Assembly (NCBI GenBank): GCA_913061145.1
Contig: CAJXUQ010000002.1
Coordinates: 186,001-250,000, forward strand
DNA: 64,000 bases
DNA from: an uncultured Haliea sp.
GTDB taxonomy: Bacteria; Pseudomonadota; Gammaproteobacteria; Pseudomonadales; Halieaceae
Reading direction: 5' to 3'
This document shows, piece by piece, positions 15,047-24,635 of the stretch. How positions within the stretch are numbered: the stretch's first letter is position 1; every line of letters starts with the position of its first letter. Below the pieces are notes generated by a model. It did no database searches. It saw nothing but the letters and a program-made list of their open reading frames with translations, and was not told where the DNA came from. A program made the position numbers and the translations under genes.

Positions 15047-15787
15047 CAACCTCCAGGGAGTGAGCAGGTAGCGCTTCCAGAGTCGCCGTGGATCGTGCAA
15101 CAGGCGATAAAGCCAGCCGAAACCTCGCTGTGACCAGGAGGCGGGCGGTTGCGCCTGTTCACCGCTGTAGTAATCCAGCGTGCCACCCGCCTGCAGAATG
15201 ATCCCGGCTTTAAGCTGTGTGCGGTGTTGCAGTATCCAGGATTCCTGTTTGGGCATTCCCAGGCCAACGAACAACAGGTCGGGTGCGAAGGCATTGATCT
15301 CTGCCAAGACCTCAGCGCTGTCGGCAATGTAGCCATTGAGCAATTGGATGTGAAGCTCTGGCCACTGGCCCTTAATCCACTTGCGCGCGCGCTCGACACT
15401 GGTTGCGGACCCGCCGAAATAGAACAGTCGCAGTGACGCGCGTTCGGCCAGCGTCAATAGCTCGGGTAGGCAATCCATCAGGGAGAAGCGCTGAGCCTTG
15501 CGCTCCCGGACTCCCGCCAGATGAAAAAGCCACAACACGCCCACGCCGTCAATGTAGCAGTCGCGGCATTGCTCGTAGAACGTACGCACAACGGGGTCAG
15601 TGTTCGCCAGATACAGACTGTGCAGATTGTGGTGCCCGATGATTTCCCCGGTGGTACCACTCCCCAACATGGCTTGCATGTGCTCAAACAGCTTTGGAAG
15701 GCTGCAGGGCCGTACTGCGCAACCTGCGAAGGCCTGCATCTCCCTGCCTGCCAGTTCACCGGTTTCGGTCTTAGTGTTGTGCGTCAT
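14966..15787 (-). CDS. WecG/TagA/CpsF-family glycosyltransferase
   Basis: The 273-residue protein matches GT26 transferases that add the second sugar to a polyprenyl-diphosphate-linked intermediate. Characteristic blocks are HNLHSLYLANTDP, the active-site YIDGVGVLW (catalytic Asp), LFYFGGSATSVERA, and PDLLFVGLGMPKQESWI. The C-terminal basic segment ([23 protein letters not shown]) is typical of membrane association. I took the ATG at 15787. The gene follows the polyprenyl-phosphate sugar transferase on the same strand, consistent with successive steps. Confidence 0.88.
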   Translation of the reverse strand: MTHNTKTETGELAGREMQAFAGCAVRPCSLPKLFEHMQAMLGSGTTGEIIGHHNLHSLYLANTDPVVRTFYEQCRDCYIDGVGVLWLFHLAGVRERKAQRFSLMDCLPELLTLAERASLRLFYFGGSATSVERARKWIKGQWPELHIQLLNGYIADSAEVLAEINAFAPDLLFVGLGMPKQESWILQHRTQLKAGIILQAGGTLDYYSGEQAQPPASWSQRGFGWLYRLLHDPRRLWKRYLLTPWRLLPAVWRLRRGLSEERRRQTRETTKPG

Positions 15788-15858
15788 GACGGGTTCGCAA
15801 CAGGTGGCTACAGAGGCGGGCAATCGTCAGGCAGTGGTGACGCGCGATACGTCTAGTT

Positions 15859-17232
15859 TCAGTAGGCATTATGCCCGGTCCAGCCCATGAGAGCGGTTTT
15901 GGCCAGGATTTTTATGTCCAGCCAAAGCGACCAGTTCTCGATGTAGTAGATGTCGTATTCCAGCCTGCTTTGCATTTTCTCCAGCGTGTCTGTTTCTCCA
16001 CGAAATCCGTTGATCTGCGCCCAGCCGGTGATGCCGGGTTTAACCCGGTGGCGCTGCATGTAGGTGTCGAGCTGTTGCCCAAACTGTTCGTTCAGCGCCA
16101 GGGGATGTGGCCTCGGACCGACCAGGGACATGTCGCCTCGCAGCACATTGAAGAGCTGCGGCAACTCATCCAGGCTGCTGCGTCGAAGAAAAGCACCGAG
16201 ACGTGTAATGCGGGGATCATCTCGCCTCGCCTGCCGTTCAGGGCACGCCCCCTCACGCATTGTGCGGAACTTGAATACCTGAATAATGCGCCCACCACCC
16301 CCATGGCGGGCCTGAACAAAGAGGGCGGGGCCGGGAGATTCAAGCCGGATGAGGATCGCGAGCAACACTAGCAGCGGAGACAGAATGAGCAGGGCCATTG
16401 CCGCCAGGGTGTAGTCCATTATGCGCTTCAGTATGGCCTCGGGACCGTCCAGTGCCGTTGCGTTGAGTTCAATGAGTGTCACACCGTCGATGTCGTTGAC
16501 CCGATGTCGCAAGATCCGCAGTAAGGTCAGATCCGGCACGTAATGCACCGGCAGGCTAATTTGCTGAATTCGCGTGAGCAACGCGGCATCGTCGATGGCA
16601 TGCGTCGCATCCGGGGCCAGCCATATTTCATCAATGCCATGGTTGCCACTTATCAGCATCGGATCCAGATCATCCAGTTCACCAAGTAGCGCTGCTGGCA
16701 GGCTGTCTGCGGGCGCGGGGTTTTCTCCGGGAAGCCTGAACATGCCCGTCACGCAATTGTGTTTACTGTTCGCCTGCAGGTGGCGAACTGTGGAGCAGGC
16801 CAGGTGACCTGTGCCCAGCATGGCTATCTTTCGTGCACCCTGCCGGAGGACGGGATCCAGGAGCAGGCGCCAGCAGGCCATGGCCACAATGCCTAAAAGG
16901 CCCCACCCGACCATCCAGATGCGGGAGAAGTCGGCGGTCGTTTTGGTCAGTGAGGCAACGAGGAGTAATCCGCTGTACAACAGCAGGATGCCTGGCGCGG
17001 TGGCAAGCAGTCCGGAGACCGGGTGCGACCAGCGCGGTCTCCGGTAGGCGCCCGCCAAAGGCAGCAAAACCAGGGCCATGAGAAAGCCGAGAAGCAGGGC
17101 AACCGGGTAGTGGTCCTCCACCGGCGCGGACCCGAAGCGTAAATACCAGCTGAGAGCGCCCGCAGAGGTCAGGGCAATGGCATCCAGCAGTGGGGCAAAA
17201 CGCGCAAGGCGTATGTCGTTCGTTGGGGTCAT
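15859..17232 (-). CDS. Undecaprenyl-phosphate sugar phosphotransferase (WcaJ/PglC superfamily)
   Basis: This enzyme starts repeat-unit synthesis by moving a sugar-1-phosphate onto undecaprenyl phosphate in the inner membrane. The 457-residue protein has four N-terminal hydrophobic segments, a central nucleotide-binding-like region with [13 protein letters not shown], and a C-terminal Bac_transf domain (about 265-457). That domain contains the membrane re-entrant helix ([20 protein letters not shown]), [22 protein letters not shown] and VGPRPHP. The start (ATG at 17232) overlaps the previous stop as ATGA. Sugar specificity cannot be told. Confidence 0.92.
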   Translation of the reverse strand: MTPTNDIRLARFAPLLDAIALTSAGALSWYLRFGSAPVEDHYPVALLLGFLMALVLLPLAGAYRRPRWSHPVSGLLATAPGILLLYSGLLLVASLTKTTADFSRIWMVGWGLLGIVAMACWRLLLDPVLRQGARKIAMLGTGHLACSTVRHLQANSKHNCVTGMFRLPGENPAPADSLPAALLGELDDLDPMLISGNHGIDEIWLAPDATHAIDDAALLTRIQQISLPVHYVPDLTLLRILRHRVNDIDGVTLIELNATALDGPEAILKRIMDYTLAAMALLILSPLLVLLAILIRLESPGPALFVQARHGGGGRIIQVFKFRTMREGACPERQARRDDPRITRLGAFLRRSSLDELPQLFNVLRGDMSLVGPRPHPLALNEQFGQQLDTYMQRHRVKPGITGWAQINGFRGETDTLEKMQSRLEYDIYYIENWSLWLDIKILAKTALMGWTGHNAY

Positions 17233-18650
17233 TCCCGGTGCCCGGCGTGTTGCTGAACACCCCACAGGTCCGCCAACAGGGCAAACGCCACGTAGGTGCC
17301 GAGTGGCACCACATAGAGCATTGAGCGATCAAACGTCACACCATTCGCGACCTGGTTGAAGTAGTGGGTCAGACCGAAAACGGCCAGCAAGAGCCCCAGA
17401 CCACCCACAAACATCAGACAGGCAATGTTGCGCAGTGCGTCGGCATGGCGGGTGAAAATAGTCGCGGCAAAACTCCCGGCCAACAGCAGCCAGAAAAGGT
17501 GCCAGTTGCCGTACAGGAACATATTGTCCCAGAGCAAAGGCAGTAGAGGAGCCGGCGCGATGCGCAGCGTCGGCAGTGGCTCAGGGAGGGGTATTGCCAG
17601 GTTTTCCGCGAGGAACTGCGCCGAAACGGGGTGTAGGCCCATAAGAAGACCGATCATCAGTAGCGCCAGCGCAGCGAGGACCGCGCGGGCAATCCAGCGC
17701 ACGGGCGGCCGCCAGGCCAGAACACCCACTCCGACCATAATCAGTCCAGCGAAGCCCAGGCCAGGCACCTTGAACACTGCACAGCAGAGGGCCAGTGCCG
17801 CGGCGAGGAGCCCCCAGCACCAATGGTTGCTCCTGTGCCATTCCGCCAACGCCATCGCACCGAGCGCAAACGCCACACCGAGCCAGAGATCGGCATAGCC
17901 GGGGAGGGCGACGTGTGTATTGGCGAGGGGCTGGCTCAGCAACGCAAACACGGCCAGGGCGCAGAGTGGCCTCGGTACACGGTGCTGGCGCAAATGCCCC
18001 CACAGCGCAAGGGCCAGCGCGGCAGGCAGTAGCAGCCAGGGCAGGTAGAGCAGGGTGCTGTCGTGCGTGCCCGCCGCAAGCATCTGCCAGAGAACCAGGA
18101 GTGGAATGCCTGGCGGATACAGGTTTGCCCGCGGGTTGCCGAGGGTGTAGGGCGTCGTATCCGAGCTCGCGGCGAGCCAGGCCTCGGGCAATACAAAGGG
18201 TGTCATTGCGCCGTGATGAAACCAGACTACGGCCCGCGGCACCCAGTTCATCCAGGCATCCCAGGCGAAGAGGGGCCGCAGCAGGACTTCCTGTGTCAGC
18301 GTGACGCCACGCTCCGCAAGGAACAGAGCGAGCGGGACCAGCCATAGAGCGTCTCGCCAGCCGAGGGCGAGACCACGCCTGCGAGAAACGCTTTTCCAGC
18401 CCTGGTTCAGCGCAAGTAACGCGCTGAAGCCTGCCAGTGTGAGCGCCATCGGCGTGAACGCAAATGTCAATCCGGCACGGTTCCACGCCAGTGCGAGCAG
18501 GATAACCAGCAGTTGCCCGAGCATGAAGCCGTGCCCCAGAAGCAGCGTGGCCGGGGCAGGCCCGACAATCCTGCGGACGGTAACAGCGCCGGCGAGCCAG
18601 GGAAGCAGCAGGGCAATGGCCAGCGATGGTAGATGGACTTCAGCAGTCAT
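17229..18650 (-). CDS. Polytopic membrane protein, GT-C glycosyltransferase-like
   Basis: The 473-residue protein has about 11-12 hydrophobic segments. A periplasmic-loop region contains FAWDAWMNWVPRAVVW with acidic/aromatic residues and NLYPPGIPLL, resembling the first loop and the PPG motif of GT-C (ArnT/PMT/GT39-like) enzymes that use polyprenyl-phosphate sugars. It could add a side-chain sugar or act in polymerisation. It is coupled on both sides (ATGA) to the sugar-phosphate transferase and to the 428-residue membrane protein. I do not recognise a named family. Confidence 0.65.
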   Translation of the reverse strand: MTAEVHLPSLAIALLLPWLAGAVTVRRIVGPAPATLLLGHGFMLGQLLVILLALAWNRAGLTFAFTPMALTLAGFSALLALNQGWKSVSRRRGLALGWRDALWLVPLALFLAERGVTLTQEVLLRPLFAWDAWMNWVPRAVVWFHHGAMTPFVLPEAWLAASSDTTPYTLGNPRANLYPPGIPLLVLWQMLAAGTHDSTLLYLPWLLLPAALALALWGHLRQHRVPRPLCALAVFALLSQPLANTHVALPGYADLWLGVAFALGAMALAEWHRSNHWCWGLLAAALALCCAVFKVPGLGFAGLIMVGVGVLAWRPPVRWIARAVLAALALLMIGLLMGLHPVSAQFLAENLAIPLPEPLPTLRIAPAPLLPLLWDNMFLYGNWHLFWLLLAGSFAATIFTRHADALRNIACLMFVGGLGLLLAVFGLTHYFNQVANGVTFDRSMLYVVPLGTYVAFALLADLWGVQQHAGHRE

Positions 18651-19933
18651 GGTGTTGAGGCGGTCCCCGCATACCCGGAGATGAGATAGAGGTTGCCCAG
18701 TGGATGTGCATCGATGCGTCTTGCCCGGTAGACATGACGACCGTCGCTCAGCAGCTGCTCGCGCGGTGAGTACTGGAAGCCCGGCAGGGCACCCAGCGTC
18801 AGTACGTAGTCACCTCTGCGCATCTCTCCCGGCGCGAGCAGCCTGGATCCGTAGTTGTACACGTTGGCGGGGAGCAGGTGGAACTGCAGGCGCAGGCGAT
18901 CGTGATTGTGTCCCTCCGAGGCATGCAGCAGGACCACGCGGGCATCCGGGGTCGCCAGCATCCCGCGGATGCGCGTCGCATAGTCCTGCAGGTCAGCGTC
19001 CGCTTCTGCGGCGTGTTTTTCGGCCTGCGTTCTGTCGCCGAACGCGGCGTCCGTCAACGTCACCTGACGCTGCAGCTGTGCCTGCCACAGCCGGTCGAGA
19101 AGCAGCCACGGCAGGAATATCGTCAGCAGCGCCGCGGTGATTGCGGTGCGTCTGCCGACGCGGCGCCACAATACCCAGAGCACAGCCATGCTTGTCCCAA
19201 GGAAAGCCCACAGCCCAATCCACGCGACGGGGAAAACAGCTCCGGCCTGCAGGGGTGTCCCCATGTAGCGATTGATGCCGGATGCCGGCCAGCTACCGCC
19301 CGCATGCCAGAGCGTCCACGCGGAGGCGAACCGGGCCCGTCGGGAATCGCCATGGAAACCGAGGCTGCGCAATGTGATGGGTGCACCTGCAGGATTGCCA
19401 AACGCACCAATCGCCACCGTGGTTGCCGTGCCATTCCAGAGTGCGGGGTCGGGGAAGGCGTGCCAGGATACGCCACGCCCGGCACCCGCCAGCGGTGCAA
19501 AAAACTGTTGCTCTGGTTGTTCCGCAGTTCGCCAGAACAGGAAGTACCGCAGGGAGGCACCGCCGGTCAGGTCCAAACGGATGAACGGGTATTGTTGCAG
19601 TGGCACGCGCGTTGTGATGCTGAAGACGGCTTCATTGCCCAGCATGGTGCGAATGACCTGCGCAGTGCCCTCAATCTGTGAGGACTCGGCGCGTGTGGGG
19701 CTGAACGCGCGCCCATTGAAGGCCTCGACCGGTGGTGTGTCGTTGGCCCGCGGTGCTGGCGGGGATCCCCAGTACGGCAGGAGCAGCCCTATCAGTACCG
19801 CGGCCAGTGTCAGTGCACCGAGACCAATGAGAAGCCCGGCGCCCACAGCCTGGTCAGTGGGCGCGCCATGGGCTGTTCCCGACGAACCTGTATTCTCCGC
19901 GATGCCTGACTGGGCGGGCTGCTGTCTGCTCAT
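18647..19933 (-). CDS. Membrane protein of polysaccharide cluster, unknown
   Basis: From the ATG at 19933 (AGGAG five bases before) the protein is 428 residues. It has a low-complexity cytoplasmic N-terminus, a membrane segment (about 32-54), a large extracytoplasmic beta-like domain, two further membrane segments near 250-300 and a C-terminal soluble domain with ARVVLLHASEGHNHDRLRLQFHL. It overlaps the GT-C-like gene by ATGA, so the two probably work together. No catalytic motif is recognised. Confidence 0.6.
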   Translation of the reverse strand: MSRQQPAQSGIAENTGSSGTAHGAPTDQAVGAGLLIGLGALTLAAVLIGLLLPYWGSPPAPRANDTPPVEAFNGRAFSPTRAESSQIEGTAQVIRTMLGNEAVFSITTRVPLQQYPFIRLDLTGGASLRYFLFWRTAEQPEQQFFAPLAGAGRGVSWHAFPDPALWNGTATTVAIGAFGNPAGAPITLRSLGFHGDSRRARFASAWTLWHAGGSWPASGINRYMGTPLQAGAVFPVAWIGLWAFLGTSMAVLWVLWRRVGRRTAITAALLTIFLPWLLLDRLWQAQLQRQVTLTDAAFGDRTQAEKHAAEADADLQDYATRIRGMLATPDARVVLLHASEGHNHDRLRLQFHLLPANVYNYGSRLLAPGEMRRGDYVLTLGALPGFQYSPREQLLSDGRHVYRARRIDAHPLGNLYLISGYAGTASTP

Positions 19934-20096
19934 TGCGCTCCTGCTGCGATGGCTGGCTTCGCCAGTATACTGGTCGGGGACACTGAGGCAAATTCTCGCC
20001 CGGACTGTTTGCCACGCCAATTCCGCTGCCGCCTCGCGTTGTGCAGCCTACCGGCCTTCTGGTTTAATGCAGCCCTCACAGCCCCGGGGAACTCGC

Positions 20097-21170
20097 ATGG
20101 TCTGGTTTGTTGTTGTCGTTCTGGCACTCGTTATATTCAGCCTGCTTTACCTGCGCGGAGCGGACCTCTCCCGCTTTGACGGTACGCAGCTGCCGGCACC
20201 GACGATACCACCCAGCGCGGGGCACGCGGAGGTATTGCAGCGGTTGCGCGAGATGTTGCCGACAGGGCAGTCGATGCGTGGGCGCGATCGTCTGTTGCAC
20301 ATGCGTCGCATTATGGATGGGCTCAGCGAGGGCAGGCAGTTTGCGTCCCGTTTTGTGCCCGTTGACGAGCCGGGTGTTAAAGGCGAGTGGGTCCTGGCGC
20401 CGGGTTTCGATGCCAGGCGTCGCTTTTTGTACATTCATGGCGGTGCCTGGATTGCTGGCAGTCCCCTGAGTCACCGCGCAATCACCGATCGGCTGGCGCG
20501 GCTGACCGGGGCAGCGGTGTTCTCCCTGGACTATCGATTGCTCCCTGAGCACAGGCGCATCGACGGTATCAACGATTGCCGCAATGCCTGGCGCTGGCTG
20601 GTGGACAATGGCCCCGACGGTCCCGCGCCGCTGGATTACGCGATGGTGGGTGGTGATTCCGCCGGTGGCAGCCTTACCCTGGGTCTGATTGCGTGGATTC
20701 GCGACGAGGGCCTGCGTCAGGCTGATGCCGCGATTGGCTTCTCGCCCTCCACGGACGTGACGATGAGCAGCGGCAGTTTACGCAGCAATCTCGCCACCGA
20801 TCCCATGCTCGGCCCCATGTTCAGTTGGATGGCGAAAGTTCCTGCTCTGCTGTTGCTATGGGGCACCTGGTTTACCAATCGCCTGCCGCCCTCACACCCG
20901 GACGTGTCTCCGCTGCGCGGAAATCTGGCCGGACTGCCGCCGACCCTGCTACAGGTCAGCGAACAGGAAATGCTGCTGGATGACTCCCGTCGCTATGCGG
21001 CGCGCGCCGAAGAAGCCGGTTCGCTGGTCGTGCTGCAAACCTGGCCGCATATGGTCCACGTGTGGCAGATGTTTACCCCCGAACTGGAAGAGGCCGAGGA
21101 GGCCTTCGCCAATGTTGCGGAATTTCTGGCCAGCGCGGGCGTACCTGTTGCGGAGGGCGGCGAGCTGTGA
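20097..21170 (+). CDS. Alpha/beta hydrolase of hormone-sensitive-lipase type
   Basis: The 357-residue protein has an N-terminal membrane anchor (about residues 2-18) then an esterase domain: HGGAW oxyanion motif, catalytic nucleophile in GGDSAGGSL, acid residue in the SEQEMLLDDS region and histidine in WPHMVHVW. This set defines HSL-type carboxylesterases acting on short to medium esters. I chose the ATG at 20097, preceded by GGGGA, rather than a much longer frame that runs through the divergent neighbour. The stop overlaps the PlsC start (GTGA), suggesting a joint lipid role. Confidence 0.88.
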   Translation: MVWFVVVVLALVIFSLLYLRGADLSRFDGTQLPAPTIPPSAGHAEVLQRLREMLPTGQSMRGRDRLLHMRRIMDGLSEGRQFASRFVPVDEPGVKGEWVLAPGFDARRRFLYIHGGAWIAGSPLSHRAITDRLARLTGAAVFSLDYRLLPEHRRIDGINDCRNAWRWLVDNGPDGPAPLDYAMVGGDSAGGSLTLGLIAWIRDEGLRQADAAIGFSPSTDVTMSSGSLRSNLATDPMLGPMFSWMAKVPALLLLWGTWFTNRLPPSHPDVSPLRGNLAGLPPTLLQVSEQEMLLDDSRRYAARAEEAGSLVVLQTWPHMVHVWQMFTPELEEAEEAFANVAEFLASAGVPVAEGGEL

Positions 21171-21919
21171 ACGCACTGCGCTCCCTGCTGGTATTCCTGT
21201 GGATGGTGGTCACGGTGATCCCCTGCGGATTGGCGCTGGTGGTCATGTCAGTGTTTGTGAATGACACCCGGCTCTGGTGGTGGTTCGCCGTGCCCTGGCT
21301 GCGCGGCGTGATCGAGGTGGCACGAATTGTTGCCGGTGTGCAGTACCGCATCCATGGCATCGAAAACCTGCCTGCAGCAGATGACATGCGTCGGATCGTG
21401 CTCTGCCCCAAGCACCAGTCGACCTGGGAAACCTTCTTTTTTCCCAGCATGACGCCGCACCCGCTGGCCTACGTATTCAAAAAGGAGCTGCTTTATATCC
21501 CCGTTTTTGGCTGGTGCCTCGCCCGTTTGAAGATGGTGCATATTGATCGCAGCAAACGGTCCGAAGCGTGGAGCAGGGTGGCAGCGCAGGGCAGGGAGCT
21601 GATGGACCGGGGCAAGTGGGTCATCATGTTTCCGGAAGGCACCCGCACGGCCCGTGGCAGCAAGGGGCAATACAAGAGTGGCGCTACGCGCCTTGCGGTG
21701 GCCACCGGTGCGAGCGTCATCCCCATTGCGGTGACCTCCGGGCGCTGCTGGCCGCGGCGCACTTTTTCGTTTATACCGGGTGTGATTGACGTGTCGATTG
21801 GCACTCCCGTCTCAGCGTTGGACCGTGACCCAGGCGAGCTGATGGATGAGGTAGAGCGCTGGATTGAAGCTGAGATGCGCAGGCTCGATCCCGCGGCCTA
21901 CCAGAAGGCTCCGGGCTGA
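21167..21919 (+). CDS. 1-acyl-sn-glycerol-3-phosphate acyltransferase-like (PlsC family)
   Basis: PlsC-family enzymes acylate lysophosphatidate at the inner membrane. The 250-residue protein has an N-terminal membrane segment (5-32), the acyltransferase block I as His83-QSTW-Glu88 (the family norm is HX4D), block II around FGWCLARLKMVHIDR, block III FPEGTR and block IV in VIPIAVTSG. GTG at 21167 is the start: GGAGG lies upstream and it overlaps the hydrolase stop. Related proteobacterial paralogues also show E in place of D, so activity is likely, but acceptor specificity may differ from lysophosphatidate. Confidence 0.88.
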   Translation: MNALRSLLVFLWMVVTVIPCGLALVVMSVFVNDTRLWWWFAVPWLRGVIEVARIVAGVQYRIHGIENLPAADDMRRIVLCPKHQSTWETFFFPSMTPHPLAYVFKKELLYIPVFGWCLARLKMVHIDRSKRSEAWSRVAAQGRELMDRGKWVIMFPEGTRTARGSKGQYKSGATRLAVATGASVIPIAVTSGRCWPRRTFSFIPGVIDVSIGTPVSALDRDPGELMDEVERWIEAEMRRLDPAAYQKAPG

Positions 21920-21942
21920 ACACTCACTACAGGTAGGGCGTC

Positions 21943-23853
21943 ATGCGAGAACCCCAGGTTCACGTTGCCATTGTCAGCGGTGATGACGCGTTTGCGGCCC
22001 GCTGGGTAGCCCAATTGACCGCATGCGCTGCCCTCGAGCGGCGTCCCCCGCGCTGTGATTTCCAGTTTCTTGCCGTGGCGTCCGGCGCGGATGCCCTGCG
22101 ACTTGCGCAGGACGACGGGCTGCTGCAGACCCTGGTGGTGGATGCGACGACGCTGCCCGATAGCGCGACTGTCTTGCCGGCACTTGCCGCGCGGCGTCCC
22201 GAAGTGGATATTTTCCTGATGCCCGCGGGCGACGCACACCCTGAAACGCTTGCTGTGGAACTGCTGCACCGTGAGGACACCAAACCGGCGCATCTGTTTC
22301 GGCAGGTCGTGTCTGCGCTGCAGCGCCGTGCACGTACGCCCTTCGCCGACACCCTGCGTGACTACGTGTACAGCGCCAAGGATGCCTGGCATACGCCTGG
22401 TCATTCCGGGGGTGACAGCCTGCGAGACAGCCCCTGGGTGGCTGATTTTTATGAACTGATGGGTGAGCACATCTTCAACACCGACCTGTCGGTATCGGTG
22501 CAGACGCTGGACTCCCTGCTGGAGCCGCACAGCGTAATACAGGAAGCACAGGCGCTGGCGGCCGAGGCCTTCGGCGCCCGGCACACCTTTTTTGTGACCA
22601 ACGGCACCTCCACGGCGAACAAGGTGATTTTGCAGCAGCTTGTCGGCGCCGGCGGGAAGGTCATTCTGGATCAGGCCTGTCATAAATCGGTGCACCACGC
22701 CGTGGTGCTGTTCGGTGTTGAACCGGTGTATCTCGCAGCCTCCATGAATACCCGCTTCGGATTCTACGGGCCGGTACCACAGGAGGTGGTGTTAGGGGCG
22801 ATTGACGCGCACCCGGATGCGCGCCTTCTAGTGCTGACCAGCTGCACCTATGACGGGTTTCGCTACAATCTTGCGCCGCTGATTCGACATGCACACGCAG
22901 CGGGAATGAAGGTGTTGGTCGATGAAGCCTGGTACGCGCACGGTCGCTTTCACCCTGAACTGCATCCCTGTGCCCTCGACTGTGCAGCTGACTACGTCAC
23001 GCAAAGCACGCACAAGATGCTCTCTGCGTTCTCCCAGGCGAGCATGATTCATGTCGCAGATCCGGACTTCGACCTGTATCGCTTCCGTGAAAATCTCAAT
23101 ATGCACACATCCACCAGTCCGCAATACGCCATGATCGCCAGCCTTGACGTAGCCCGTAAACAGATGAGCCTTGAGGGCTTCGCCCGTTTGCAGGGCTGCT
23201 TGCGGATTGCCGGTCAACTGCGTGAGGGTATTGACCGCACGGGCGTATTCAGGGTCCTGACGCTTGAAGACATGTTGCCGCAGAGCCTGCGGGACGATGG
23301 CATCCGTCTGGACCCCCTGAAACTCAGCGTGGATGTGTCGGCCTCCGGATATTCGGCGCGCCAGTTACAGCTGGCCCTGTTTGAGGATTACGGCATCCAG
23401 GTCGAGAAAGTGACCCACAACACCCTGAGTATCCTGGTTACCCTCGGCTCTACAGAGAGCAAGGTGTTGCGGTTGCTGAACGCCCTGCAGGCGCTGGCGC
23501 GCAAAGCGCCCGGTGCGCGCGCTGACGGCGTGACGCGTCGGGGGGCCGCCGGGTTGCCGTCGCTGACTGACTTCGCCTGTCTGCCCCGCGAAGCCTACTT
23601 CGCGCCTGCGGACAGGCTCCCGCTGCAGGGCGCTGGGCAGGGCCCTAATGCGGCGCTGGTGGGGGCCGTCAGCGCCGACCAGGTGGTGCCCTATCCTCCG
23701 GGCATCCCCGTCCTGGTACCGGGCCAGCGTATTTCCCGGGACATCGCCGTTTTCCTCTGCGATCTGTATAACGCCCAGTCGGGTATCGAGATCCATGGCC
23801 TGGTGGAACACGACGGTCAGCCCTGCCTGCGGGTTGTGCAGGGACTGGCCTGA
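21943..23853 (+). CDS. PLP-dependent Orn/Lys/Arg decarboxylase
   Basis: The 636-residue fold-type I decarboxylase converts a basic amino acid to a polyamine precursor (ornithine, lysine or arginine cannot be told apart here). It has an N-terminal receiver-like wing domain (1-120), a PLP domain with TPGHSGGDSLRDSP, FFVTNGTSTANKVILQQ, CHKSVHHA and VLVDEAWYAHGRFHP, and the PLP lysine Lys358 in QSTHKMLSAFSQ. A C-terminal domain contains VPYPPGIPVLVPGQ. At 636 residues it is shorter than the inducible acid-stress enzymes (710-750). It has GGTAGGG upstream and stands alone. Confidence 0.9.
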   Translation: MREPQVHVAIVSGDDAFAARWVAQLTACAALERRPPRCDFQFLAVASGADALRLAQDDGLLQTLVVDATTLPDSATVLPALAARRPEVDIFLMPAGDAHPETLAVELLHREDTKPAHLFRQVVSALQRRARTPFADTLRDYVYSAKDAWHTPGHSGGDSLRDSPWVADFYELMGEHIFNTDLSVSVQTLDSLLEPHSVIQEAQALAAEAFGARHTFFVTNGTSTANKVILQQLVGAGGKVILDQACHKSVHHAVVLFGVEPVYLAASMNTRFGFYGPVPQEVVLGAIDAHPDARLLVLTSCTYDGFRYNLAPLIRHAHAAGMKVLVDEAWYAHGRFHPELHPCALDCAADYVTQSTHKMLSAFSQASMIHVADPDFDLYRFRENLNMHTSTSPQYAMIASLDVARKQMSLEGFARLQGCLRIAGQLREGIDRTGVFRVLTLEDMLPQSLRDDGIRLDPLKLSVDVSASGYSARQLQLALFEDYGIQVEKVTHNTLSILVTLGSTESKVLRLLNALQALARKAPGARADGVTRRGAAGLPSLTDFACLPREAYFAPADRLPLQGAGQGPNAALVGAVSADQVVPYPPGIPVLVPGQRISRDIAVFLCDLYNAQSGIEIHGLVEHDGQPCLRVVQGLA

Positions 23854-23899
23854 GTCGGCGGCATCGTCTAGGCTAGGACTTTTCTGTGAAGGAGCAAGC

Positions 23900-24619
23900 A
23901 TGTCCATACAAACGCGTTTGATTGAGTACGCCCACGCAGGGGTGACCTATGAAGGCTTTTTTGCCTGGGATGACGCCGCCACCCAGCCGCGACCAGGTGT
24001 GGCAGTGGCGCATACCTGGGCCGGACGCAGTGAGTTTGAGCAGGGTAAGGCCGTGGCGCTGGCAGAAGCCGGTTATGTCGGCTTCGCCCTGGATATGTTC
24101 GGCAAGGGGGTGCGCGGGGAGGGTGCAGAGCAATGTCAGGCGCTCATCGCGCCGCTGTTGGGCGATCGGGCCCTGTTGCAGGCTCTGGTGAACAAAGCAG
24201 TCTCCGTGATGAGTGAGCAGGCCGAAGTGGATTCCAGCCGACTCGCAGCGATGGGCTACTGCTTCGGTGGGCTCACCGTGCTGGACCTCGCCCGCAGCGG
24301 TGCTGATGTCCGGGGCGTGGTCAGTTTCCACGGCCTGTTCAATGCACCGGAGACAGGGTCGGCGCCTGCAATCCGTGCCAAGGTACTCTGCCTGCATGGC
24401 TATGATGACCCCATGGTGCCGCCGGAGAGTGTGCTGGCGCTCGCGGCGGAGCTGACTGCGGGCGGTGCCGACTGGCAGATTCATGCCTACGGCAACACCC
24501 TGCATGCCTTTACCAATCCGGCGGCTAATGACCCGGGTTTCGGGGCGGTCTACAGTCCAGATGCAGATCGTCGCTCCGCGCAGGCATTGCGGGACTTCCT
24601 TGCCGAGGTTCTGGCCTGA
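23900..24619 (+). CDS. Dienelactone hydrolase-family protein
   Basis: The 239-residue alpha/beta hydrolase has the DLH catalytic triad: Cys121 in GYCFGG, Asp in HGYDDPMVPP and His in LHAFTNP. DLH enzymes hydrolyse dienelactones in aromatic degradation, and many paralogues act on other esters. The N-terminal VAVAHTWAGR and DMFGKGVRG segments match the broad family. AAGGAG precedes the ATG. The next gene, a GST-type isomerase, starts 16 bases later, so the pair is likely cotranscribed. Confidence 0.9.
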   Translation: MSIQTRLIEYAHAGVTYEGFFAWDDAATQPRPGVAVAHTWAGRSEFEQGKAVALAEAGYVGFALDMFGKGVRGEGAEQCQALIAPLLGDRALLQALVNKAVSVMSEQAEVDSSRLAAMGYCFGGLTVLDLARSGADVRGVVSFHGLFNAPETGSAPAIRAKVLCLHGYDDPMVPPESVLALAAELTAGGADWQIHAYGNTLHAFTNPAANDPGFGAVYSPDADRRSAQALRDFLAEVLA

Positions 24620-24635
24620 CCGGGCCAGATCACGC

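Noticed and set aside
19272-20096. Long 5' extension of the alpha/beta hydrolase frame
   Set aside because: It overlaps the oppositely oriented membrane-protein gene and lacks a ribosome site; the ATG at 20097 has one and gives the expected protein.
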